DNA from: CBDULX01 sp965368175
GTDB taxonomy: Bacteria; Pseudomonadota; Gammaproteobacteria; SZUA-229
Direction of reading: 5' to 3'
Length of the DNA stretch: 5,296 nt
Assembly: GCA_965368175.1 (NCBI GenBank)
Contig: CBDULX010000208.1
Location: 1 to 5,296 of the forward strand
Part shown: positions 1 to 5,296 of the stretch, in pieces
Layout: each line of letters opens with the position of its first letter
Numbering within the stretch: the stretch's first letter is position 1
Notes under the pieces: model-generated
What the model saw: the letters and a program-made list of their open reading frames with translations, nothing else
Databases searched by the model: none
What the model was told of the DNA's origin: nothing
Translations under genes and position numbers: made by a program

Positions 1-1730
1 ATCCCATTGGCTACTTTTTGAGCGCCATTCAACCGCAGGGATCGCATACCCTCTTTTAAAGCCTGCTGTCGCAGGGCTGAAATATCGCAGTTGTCCTGCA
101 CCAGATTCTTGATTTCATCGGAAAATGTGAACATTTCATATATACCGATACGGCCCATATACCCGGTATTACGACACTCCAGACAGCCTGCCGGCTCAAA
201 TACTTTACCTGGCTTTGCCGGTTTCCAGGGTTTTACCAGTTCTTTCCAGACCTCTTCACTGATCTCTGTTTCCTGTTTGCAATGCGGGCACAGGGTTCTG
301 AGCAGACGCTGCGCCATTACCCCAAGCACAGTGGAATGGATCAGGTAGGGTGGCACACCGATATCCAGCATACGGGTTATTGCTGAAGGGGCATCATTAG
401 TATGTAACGTGGAAAGCACCAGATGACCAGTTAGCGCTGCCTGAATGGCAATGTCTGCCGTTTCCATATCCCGAATCTCACCAATCATGATGATATCCGG
501 ATCCTGACGCAAAAGTGTACGAACACCGGTGGCAAAATCCAGCCCTATATTATGCTGCACCTGCATCTGATTGAACATCGGCTCCACCAGCTCGATGGGA
601 TCTTCCACTGTACACACGTTCACTTCTGGTCTGGCCAGCTGTTTCAGGGTCGAATAAAGAGTGGTGGTTTTACCCGAACCGGTGGGTCCGGTAACCAGGA
701 TAATGCCATGGGGCTGGGCGATCATGGCCTGCCAATGCTCATCATCAGATTTACCAAATCCCAGCTCCCGGTAATTTCTCACCAGTACCTCTGGATCAAA
801 GATACGCATGACCAGCTTTTCACCAAAGGCAGTGGGCATGGTAGATAAACGAAGTTCTACTTCCTGGCCATCGGGAGTTCGGGTTTTCAGGCGCCCATCC
901 TGGGGACGCCGTTTTTCAGCCACATCCATACGACCAAGAATTTTGATTCGACTGGACACTGCCGCCATGACCGTTGAGGGAATCTGATACACCTGATGCA
1001 TCACGCCATCGATACGAAACCGCACATTGCTCTGCTCTCGACGAGGCTCAAGATGGATATCACTGGCTCTTTGATCGAAAGCGTATTGCAGCAACCAGTC
1101 CACGATATTAACCACATGCTGATCGTTAGCATCCAGCTTGCCGGCACGTCCCAGCTCCATCAGGGATTCCAGATTGCCAATATTGGTCGTGCCTTCCTGG
1201 GCATCGTACTGAGCACCTATCACAGATTTGGAAACGGTATAAAATTCCAGTAAATAACGGGAAATATCATCGGGATTGCTGATAACACGCTTAAAAGCCC
1301 TGTTATTGATTCGGCTTAGTTCATGCTCCCACTCCCGCTCGAAGGGTTCGGATGTGGCTACTGTGATGGAATCGGCATTTACTTTAATCGGTAGAATATT
1401 AAAACGAGCGGCATAGGCATAGGACACCACCCCGGTCACCTTAGACACATCAATTTTCAGCGGGTCGATACGAAAGTAAGGCATGCTGGCTTTTTCTGAT
1501 AACCAGATCGTGAGTAACTCCAGGGATACTGGGGTGATCTGATCTCGCTCATCCAGCCATTGCCGATCAGCAATGACTTCAATAGGATGTTTTTTAGTAT
1601 ATTCCTTACTGATGGCGATGGTACGCAGCATATGGGCATTATCCTTACTAACAATACCATCCTGCTCCAGCCAGCTAAGCACTTCATGGAGATCCAGTTT
1701 CCGGTCTTTTGTATCGATTACAGCATTCAT
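1..1730 (-). CDS. GspE/PilB-family type II secretion / type IV pilus assembly ATPase (3' end cut by window edge)
   Basis: This is a cytoplasmic hexameric ATPase of the type that powers pseudopilus or pilus extension. The frame is open for 576 codons from ATG at 1730 to the window edge with no stop. The last residues visible (ALKEGMRSLRLNGAQKVANG) match the family's end, so probably only some 10-25 residues are missing. Residues 1 to about 150 form a GspE N-terminal-type domain. The ATPase core shows the Asp box RRPQDGR (274-280), Walker A GPTGSGKTT (348-356, Lys354), Walker B DPDIIMIGEIRD (410-421, Glu418) and His box GHLVLSTLHTND (435-446, His443). A zinc-binding tetracysteine module follows (CPHC 481-484, CLEC 516-519). 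An in-frame TAA upstream rules out a longer start; an AGGGG lies about 14 nt upstream, which is distant for a ribosome site. It begins 36 bp after acyP. GspE, PilB and MshE cannot be told apart here because no partner genes (gspF, pilC, prepilin) are visible. Confidence 0.93.
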   Translation of the reverse strand, partial: MNAVIDTKDRKLDLHEVLSWLEQDGIVSKDNAHMLRTIAISKEYTKKHPIEVIADRQWLDERDQITPVSLELLTIWLSEKASMPYFRIDPLKIDVSKVTGVVSYAYAARFNILPIKVNADSITVATSEPFEREWEHELSRINNRAFKRVISNPDDISRYLLEFYTVSKSVIGAQYDAQEGTTNIGNLESLMELGRAGKLDANDQHVVNIVDWLLQYAFDQRASDIHLEPRREQSNVRFRIDGVMHQVYQIPSTVMAAVSSRIKILGRMDVAEKRRPQDGRLKTRTPDGQEVELRLSTMPTAFGEKLVMRIFDPEVLVRNYRELGFGKSDDEHWQAMIAQPHGIILVTGPTGSGKTTTLYSTLKQLARPEVNVCTVEDPIELVEPMFNQMQVQHNIGLDFATGVRTLLRQDPDIIMIGEIRDMETADIAIQAALTGHLVLSTLHTNDAPSAITRMLDIGVPPYLIHSTVLGVMAQRLLRTLCPHCKQETEISEEVWKELVKPWKPAKPGKVFEPAGCLECRNTGYMGRIGIYEMFTFSDEIKNLVQDNCDISALRQQALKEGMRSLRLNGAQKVANG

Positions 1731-1766
1731 TCTGAATTTTGCATCCCCTGATCGGCTTTACTGTGC

Positions 1767-2039
1767 TTAATAACTTACCTGAAAACCCTTGATCGATGGG
1801 TGACCAGGTTCATCCTTTACTTCGACCGCATCCACCCGCGACATGGAAGAACCCTGCTGTAACCATGCTTCAAACTCTGCCAGTTGCAGTTCAGTGCCAC
1901 AGGCAAGTGCTTCTACACGTCCATCATCCAGGTTCTTTACCCAGCCCGACAGGCCCAGCTGTTGCGCCAGATTATGTGCACTGGTGCGGAAAAACACCCC
2001 CTGCACCCGACCCTTTATCCAGTAATGTCGACAGATCAT
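1767..2039 (-). CDS. acyP: Acylphosphatase
   Basis: This small cytoplasmic enzyme hydrolyses the carboxyl-phosphate bond of acyl phosphates such as acetyl phosphate or carbamoyl phosphate. At 90 residues it is the usual length for the family. Both signatures are present: GRVQGVFFR at 10-18, whose Arg18 corresponds to the phosphate-binding arginine, and GWVKNLDDGRVEALACG at 32-48, whose Asn36 corresponds to the catalytic asparagine. The start ATG shares one base with the stop of the upstream adaptor gene (TGATG). There is no good Shine-Dalgarno sequence before it (GTGATGTACTG), so translation probably depends on ribosomes finishing the adaptor gene. The protein has no signal peptide. Its role beside export genes is unclear. 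It may be a housekeeping gene that joined the operon. Confidence 0.95.
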   Translation of the reverse strand: MICRHYWIKGRVQGVFFRTSAHNLAQQLGLSGWVKNLDDGRVEALACGTELQLAEFEAWLQQGSSMSRVDAVEVKDEPGHPSIKGFQVSY

Positions 2040-2794
2040 CAGTACATCACGGTCGCTGTCTGACCAGCAATATATTGCTGATCCGGTGTTTGCATGAATT
2101 GTAGAACCATTTGATAACCACCTGGAACTGTACCTTTATTATTTATAGATGATACCTGCGCTTTTATCCGCTGTTTGCCAATATTCACTTCAAGACTCTG
2201 TCCGAGACTAAATACTCCCCGTTGCGTGGCGTTCAAATCAAGACGTACGGCCATCATCGAGGTTTCTGTAAACAGGGCAAAGACCTGTGCCTGATTTTCC
2301 TCTGATATCACCATTCCCGGCAATAAATTTGATGAAATCAGAACACCATCGCCGGGTGCTCGCAAAACAGAACGCTGTTGTTGCCAGTTTGCCAGAGCAA
2401 CATCCTGCTGAGTCATTCTTTGCTCTGCCTGCAGGCGGACTAGCTGAGCCTGTTTCTTCAGTAATTCAACTTCTGATAATACTGTCTGCTCAAACAGTTC
2501 CTGTGCATGCCGGTATTCACGCCGGGCATCTTCAATTAGTGGCTCTATGGCGTCCACATTTGCCTGATGCCGATCAATGCCAATTTTGAAGGGTTGCTGA
2601 TCCAGTCTGGCCAGTAACTGTCCCTGTTTTACCCTCTCACCAGGTTGCACATTCACTTGTTCAATTACGCCGGTAACCGGAAACGCCAGCATTCGAGGAT
2701 TCGCCCAGTCCAGAGTACCCACCAGTTCCTCGGCCAGTAACGGACTACAAATACAGGAAAACAGGACTACGCCTATATGACTTGAAAGCTTCAT
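2039..2794 (-). CDS. Short HlyD/RND-type periplasmic adaptor (membrane fusion protein)
   Basis: This is a periplasmic adaptor of the kind that links an inner-membrane exporter to a TolC channel. Residues 1-21 look like a signal peptide ending SPLLA, with probable cleavage before Glu22. Cys14 and Cys16 lie inside it, but FSC is a poor lipobox, so a lipoprotein is less likely. The first lipoyl half-motif is at 38-65 (PVTGVIEQVNVQPGERVKQG, then LLARLD). A coiled-coil hairpin occupies roughly 70-143, the second lipoyl half starts at RAPGDGVLI (145-153), and a beta-barrel-like part follows (about 175-251). At 251 residues it is about 100 or more shorter than typical AcrA/MacA adaptors, and the C-terminal membrane-proximal domain appears reduced or absent. 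A ribosome site (CAGGG, 9 nt before ATG) is present. The ATG overlaps the TolC stop (ATGA) and its own stop overlaps acyP. No pump gene is present in the window. Confidence 0.88.
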   Translation of the reverse strand: MKLSSHIGVVLFSCICSPLLAEELVGTLDWANPRMLAFPVTGVIEQVNVQPGERVKQGQLLARLDQQPFKIGIDRHQANVDAIEPLIEDARREYRHAQELFEQTVLSEVELLKKQAQLVRLQAEQRMTQQDVALANWQQQRSVLRAPGDGVLISSNLLPGMVISEENQAQVFALFTETSMMAVRLDLNATQRGVFSLGQSLEVNIGKQRIKAQVSSINNKGTVPGGYQMVLQFMQTPDQQYIAGQTATVMY

Positions 2795-4086
2795 TGTATT
2801 ACACCCTGCTCCAGTTTATTAGCCATCACCAGCTCCAGCTCCATCCAGGCCAGCGCCAGTTCAAATTCAGTCTTTGCCTGAAGGTAACGCACTTCAGACA
2901 CCGCCACCATGGCATCACCCAGGTCAGTTTTCAGCTCCATTTCATACATCGCACGGTTACGATCCAGTTCCAGTTCCCGTAAATTCATCGCCACACGACG
3001 TACCTGACGCTGGGTCTTGAGCAGATAAATCTGCTGCCATAAGCTCAATACACGCTGCCTGACCTCGGTCTGTACCACCAATAAACGAGCCTGGTCACTC
3101 AGCCAGTTAGCCCTGGCTTTGGCGATTTTCGCCTGCATCCCCTCATGCTCAAGCAACGGTATGGTCAGGTTGAGTTCTGCACGCCAGTCATCTCGGGATG
3201 AGGTGTCCCGGGCATATTCTGCATACTCTAAATCCAGTCCCAGCCTGGGATGATTTTGTTTGCGTGCTGACTCCAGCCGTTTATATGATGCCAGGACCTG
3301 AGCATTCTGTAATTTTAATTGAGGATTGAATTTAAGGCTTTTTTCAAGCAGAACCGAAGATTCTGGTAATTCATAACGCCAGCTATAAAAATCAGGCATC
3401 TTAAGGTTCGAAGACAACTGACCTTGCCGGTTTAGGACTTCCGCCAGGGCTACCCGATTCAGATACTGACTGGATTCGCTCACATAACGCCGATGTCGCA
3501 CTTCTTCATAATTGTTCTGTGCTGTCAGTAAATCAATATCGGAGATTTCACCCAGAGCATGACGATCCTGCGCCTGGTCATAACGGATATAGGCGATGGA
3601 CATATCTTCGTTGTCCCAGGCATATTTCAGATCTGCCAGAAGCACCTGAAAATACTGTCTTGATATATCGATTTTTCGCTGTTGAACAACATAACTACGG
3701 TCATTATCGACCGCCTGTCGAAGCACTTCAGCAGCTTCAGTTTTATCACCGGTCTGGCCAAAGTCATAGAGTGGTTTATGCAACTGAAGCAGGGCTGCAT
3801 TATCTTCCTTATTCTGATTAGCTGCCAGCTCCGACGGTTCAATTCGAGCGACCTCCAGCCTCAGATCCAGTTCCAGGGCATAACCAGCCTCTGCCTCCCT
3901 GAGTTCGGCATCCGCTGCCAGTAAACGAGCATCTGCCTGCATTAGTTGAGGATGCTGGTCATCTCCTGCCAGCTGTACAGCATACTCAAGTGTCAGAGGA
4001 TCAGGTAATGGTGGCAAGGCATTTTCAGCCAGCAGCAGACCTGGCATAAGTAGCAAAAGCCCTGGTACTCGAAATAGAAAGATCAT
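2791..4086 (-). CDS. TolC-family outer-membrane efflux protein
   Basis: This is a predicted outer-membrane channel with a long periplasmic helical tunnel, the exit duct of a tripartite export system. The 431-residue length is normal for the family. Residues 1-20 form a hydrophobic signal peptide ending in LLA, with likely cleavage before Glu21. The mature protein is mostly long amphipathic helices, arranged as the two structural repeats expected for the OEP fold. The first repeat includes PLYDFGQTG (105-113) and GEISDIDLLTAQNN (179-192). The second begins near NPQLKLQNAQVLASYKRLES (254-273) and contains LNLTIPLLEHEG (305-316). No cysteine is present. Its ATG overlaps the stop of the thioredoxin gene (ATGA), and its own TGA overlaps the adaptor start, so all three are probably made in a coupled way. 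The substrate cannot be read from the sequence. Confidence 0.92.
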   Translation of the reverse strand: MIFLFRVPGLLLLMPGLLLAENALPPLPDPLTLEYAVQLAGDDQHPQLMQADARLLAADAELREAEAGYALELDLRLEVARIEPSELAANQNKEDNAALLQLHKPLYDFGQTGDKTEAAEVLRQAVDNDRSYVVQQRKIDISRQYFQVLLADLKYAWDNEDMSIAYIRYDQAQDRHALGEISDIDLLTAQNNYEEVRHRRYVSESSQYLNRVALAEVLNRQGQLSSNLKMPDFYSWRYELPESSVLLEKSLKFNPQLKLQNAQVLASYKRLESARKQNHPRLGLDLEYAEYARDTSSRDDWRAELNLTIPLLEHEGMQAKIAKARANWLSDQARLLVVQTEVRQRVLSLWQQIYLLKTQRQVRRVAMNLRELELDRNRAMYEMELKTDLGDAMVAVSEVRYLQAKTEFELALAWMELELVMANKLEQGVIQ

Positions 4087-4592
4087 CCAGATGTTTTACG
4101 CTTTTCCTGTTTAAAACGGTTGAAGCTAGTGGTTTTATAAGCCTCGGTTACCACAAACTCACCTAACCACATAAACTCTTCGATCGTTGAAGTGGCCCCG
4201 GTATAACGAGCCACTCTCTGTCCATTAAGATCAAAAAAAGCGATCACCGGCGTCGCTCTCACCCGATGCTCCTTAAAAGCAAAATCTTTCTGGGTAATGC
4301 TATTACCCTGAAAATCGTTAATTTCAACATCTCCTTCTATATCCACAGAGTATATAAGAAAATGCTTCTTAAAATAGCCGATCACTTCAGGCTGATTGAG
4401 TATAGTGGTTTTCATTCGATGACAGAAAGGGCATTCATCCATTTCAAAGAACAGTAATATGCCTTTCTTGCCCTGCTCACGCGCCAGTGTCATTTCTTCA
4501 GAGAAATCACCAAAACTCTCATCGAAGAACTTCTGATCAACGGCTAATGCTGTTTGTGCAACCAAACAGAACAACAATATAAACCAGCGCAT
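4083..4592 (-). CDS. Periplasmic thioredoxin-fold protein (Thioredoxin_2/SoxW-like)
   Basis: This is a secreted thiol-disulfide protein of 169 residues. The chosen start, ATG at 4592, is preceded by a strong ribosome site (GGAGAG, 7 nt upstream) and begins a clean signal peptide, MRWFILLFCLVAQTALA (1-17). An in-frame ATG at 4637 would add 15 non-signal residues and place the start inside the terminator region, so I reject it. The thioredoxin fold shows beta strand GILLFFEM (44-51), active site CPFC (Cys54, Cys57), a helix through RMKTTILNQPEV, and RATPVIAFFD (112-121), where Pro115 is the expected cis-proline. The C-terminus is basic (FKQEKRKTSG). The family includes SoxW and related periplasmic reductants of the Thioredoxin_2 group, but no sox genes are visible. 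It opens the putative operon just after a terminator and overlaps the TolC gene by 4 bases. Confidence 0.88.
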   Translation of the reverse strand: MRWFILLFCLVAQTALAVDQKFFDESFGDFSEEMTLAREQGKKGILLFFEMDECPFCHRMKTTILNQPEVIGYFKKHFLIYSVDIEGDVEINDFQGNSITQKDFAFKEHRVRATPVIAFFDLNGQRVARYTGATSTIEEFMWLGEFVVTEAYKTTSFNRFKQEKRKTSG

Positions 4593-4605
4593 AGAATTAC
4601 TCTCC
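4592..4605 (-). promoter_or_regulatory. Ribosome binding site that fixes the thioredoxin start
   Basis: On the minus strand the sequence reads GGAGAG, seven bases (TAATTCT), then ATG. This is the best Shine-Dalgarno match in the window. It supports the ATG at 4592 over the upstream in-frame ATGs at 4637 and 4616. As the operon's first gene, this site probably sets the entry of ribosomes for the coupled genes that follow. Confidence 0.8.
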
Positions 4606-4639
4606 GTTAACTTACACATATTCCAAAAATGCCACAAAT

Positions 4640-4665
4640 AAAAAAGGCCCGCAAGCGGGCCTTTT
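4640..4665 (-). terminator. Rho-independent terminator of the LysM lipoprotein gene
   Basis: An inverted repeat pairs AAAAGGCCCG with CGGGCCTTTT (4642-4665), giving about ten stem pairs around a four-base loop (CTTG on the minus strand). On that strand it is followed directly by a U-rich run (TTTTTTATTT). It lies about 25 bp after the stop codon of the LysM gene, in the right position to end that transcript and to separate it from the thioredoxin-led operon. On the plus strand the stem is followed by A residues beyond its four Ts, so termination in that direction is less likely and no plus-strand gene needs it. Confidence 0.92.
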
Positions 4666-4673
4666 AAAAAAAC

Positions 4674-4691
4674 ATGAATTTTTCAATTCAT
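4674..4691 (-). repeat. Small AT-rich hairpin between the LysM stop codon and the terminator
   Basis: ATGAATT and AATTCAT form a seven-base-pair inverted repeat around a four-base loop (GAAA on the minus strand). It begins at the last base of the LysM gene's TAA stop and sits just before the GC-rich terminator. A GAAA tetraloop in a 3' untranslated region can slow exonucleases, but the stem is AT-rich and weak. The structure is visible. Any function is inferred. Confidence 0.5.
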
Positions 4692-5296
4692 TATTGAGCC
4701 AGATAAGCCTCATCAGTTGCTTCAACTGTACCAACTGACCATGCACCACGGCTCTTAGCGTGAGAAATAGCTGAGTCAATATCAGAAGAAGAAGCGTCAC
4801 GATCGATATCAAAAACCTGACCGGCATAAATCAGATCAGCGTCTTTAATTTTGTTACGATTAGCTTTATATATCAGTGGCCATTGATAAGGGTTTGAATA
4901 AACTTCACCTTTACCAGAAATATTCCACAGATTGTCGCCACCCATAACTTCATACTGACTGGCAGAACCGGATCCATATCCATAACTGTCATCAGATGAG
5001 TCAGTCAGAGTACCGTCACCGCGCAGTCTGGCTTCTTCTGCCTGAGCCTGTTCAATAGCGTTATCAGCCTGACGTTGAGCCTGGTTGGCAAGATCGATAG
5101 ATTTTGCATAATCGCCAGCAGCCAGAGCGGCTTCGGCGTCTTTAATCATACTGTCTGTATCGCGCCATTCAGCGCCTAATTTCTCAGCTTCTGCATTGGA
5201 GGCTTTAGCATCTGCAATTGCTTGTTCAGCAGTTGCCTGATCGGCAACCATGTCAGATGTTGATGCACAACCTACAGCCAGGCCGAGCACAAGCAT
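4691..5296 (-). CDS. LysM-domain lipoprotein with Ala-rich N-terminal helix (DUF4398-like), 5' end probably cut
   Basis: This is a predicted lipoprotein of the cell envelope that binds peptidoglycan. The visible frame gives 201 residues from an ATG exactly at the window edge. The start MLVLGLAVGC has a hydrophobic core and a lipobox-like AVGC (Cys10) but no lysine or arginine, so the real start is probably a few codons upstream, outside the window. Residues about 17-93 are an alanine- and charge-rich helical region (ADQATAEQAIADAKASNAEA, and AALAAGDYAKSIDLANQAQR later), resembling DUF4398. A Ser/Gly/Asp-rich linker follows (94-113, DSSDDSYGYGSGSAS). A LysM domain spans 115-164 (YEVMGGDNLWNIS, then NPYQWPLIYKANR and YAGQVFDI). 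The tail to residue 201 is short and unassigned. The gene ends in its own terminator, so it is likely a separate transcript from the export operon. Its exact partners are unknown. Confidence 0.85.
   Translation of the reverse strand: MLVLGLAVGCASTSDMVADQATAEQAIADAKASNAEAEKLGAEWRDTDSMIKDAEAALAAGDYAKSIDLANQAQRQADNAIEQAQAEEARLRGDGTLTDSSDDSYGYGSGSASQYEVMGGDNLWNISGKGEVYSNPYQWPLIYKANRNKIKDADLIYAGQVFDIDRDASSSDIDSAISHAKSRGAWSVGTVEATDEAYLAQ

Noticed and set aside
552..848. Plus-strand open frame of 98 codons
   Set aside because: It is antisense to the conserved Walker A region of the ATPase gene, has no recognisable domain, and is a shadow of that gene.
1731..1745. Tiny reading frame MQNSE just before the ATPase start, ending in an ATGA overlap with it
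   Set aside because: Its ATG lies directly against the AGGGG with no spacing, and five codons in a short gap are readily explained by chance.
1796..2104. Plus-strand open frame of 102 codons, proline- and histidine-rich
   Set aside because: It lies opposite the well-supported acylphosphatase gene and shows no family features.
2774..2794. Lipobox for the adaptor at Cys14 or Cys16
   Set aside because: The residues before them (LFSC, CIC) do not fit a lipobox, and a normal signal peptidase I site (LLA before Glu22) explains the N-terminus better.
4618..4635. Possible sigma-54 site (TGGCATTTTTGGAA)
   Set aside because: The second element is GG instead of GC, and the spacing between the two elements is about three bases too short.
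4593..4637. In-frame upstream starts for the thioredoxin gene (ATG at 4637 and 4616)
   Set aside because: They add non-signal residues ahead of a good signal peptide, reach almost to the terminator stem, and lack a ribosome site as good as the GGAGAG before 4592.
4609..4637. Possible sigma-70 promoter for the thioredoxin operon: TTGTGG, 17 bases, TAAGTT
   Set aside because: The -10 box matches only three of six consensus bases, and transcription would begin inside the ribosome binding site. I see no convincing promoter in the gap; the operon may use an unrecognised promoter or read-through.

Overview
The window carries six genes, all on the minus strand, so they read from high to low coordinates. 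It looks like a chromosomal stretch from a gram-negative bacterium, most likely a gammaproteobacterium. This is inferred from the OM lipoprotein, the TolC-type outer-membrane channel, the periplasmic thioredoxin, the GspE/PilB-type ATPase, and moderate GC by eye. I cannot name a genus. There is no rRNA, tRNA, CRISPR array, insertion sequence or phage signature. Coding density is very high and the only gap above 40 bases is about 100 bp (4593-4690).

Layout in reading order. (1) 5296-4691: an alanine-rich, coiled-coil lipoprotein with a C-terminal LysM domain, whose true start probably lies just outside the window. It ends in a small AT-rich hairpin and then a strong GC-rich intrinsic terminator (4640-4665). 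(2) 4592-4083: a secreted thioredoxin-fold protein with a CPFC active site. (3) 4086-2791: a TolC-family outer-membrane efflux protein. (4) 2794-2039: an unusually short HlyD/RND-type periplasmic adaptor. (5) 2039-1767: an acylphosphatase. (6) 1730 to beyond position 1: a GspE/PilB-type secretion or pilus assembly ATPase, missing only its last residues.

Genes 2 to 5 are joined by stop/start overlaps (ATGA, ATGA, TGATG), and the ATPase follows after a 36-bp gap. They therefore very likely form one translationally coupled operon. TolC and adaptor would form the periplasmic and outer-membrane part of a tripartite exporter, but no inner-membrane pump is encoded within the window. The thioredoxin may act on periplasmic disulfides, although neither mature TolC nor mature adaptor contains a cysteine. 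The acylphosphatase and the ATPase are cytoplasmic and have no obvious mechanistic link to the exporter.

I see no clear evidence of an undescribed system. The points most worth following are the pump-less TolC/adaptor pair coupled to a thioredoxin and an acylphosphatase, the short adaptor with an altered hairpin-tip motif, and the GspE-type ATPase lying beside them without visible pilus or secretion partners.
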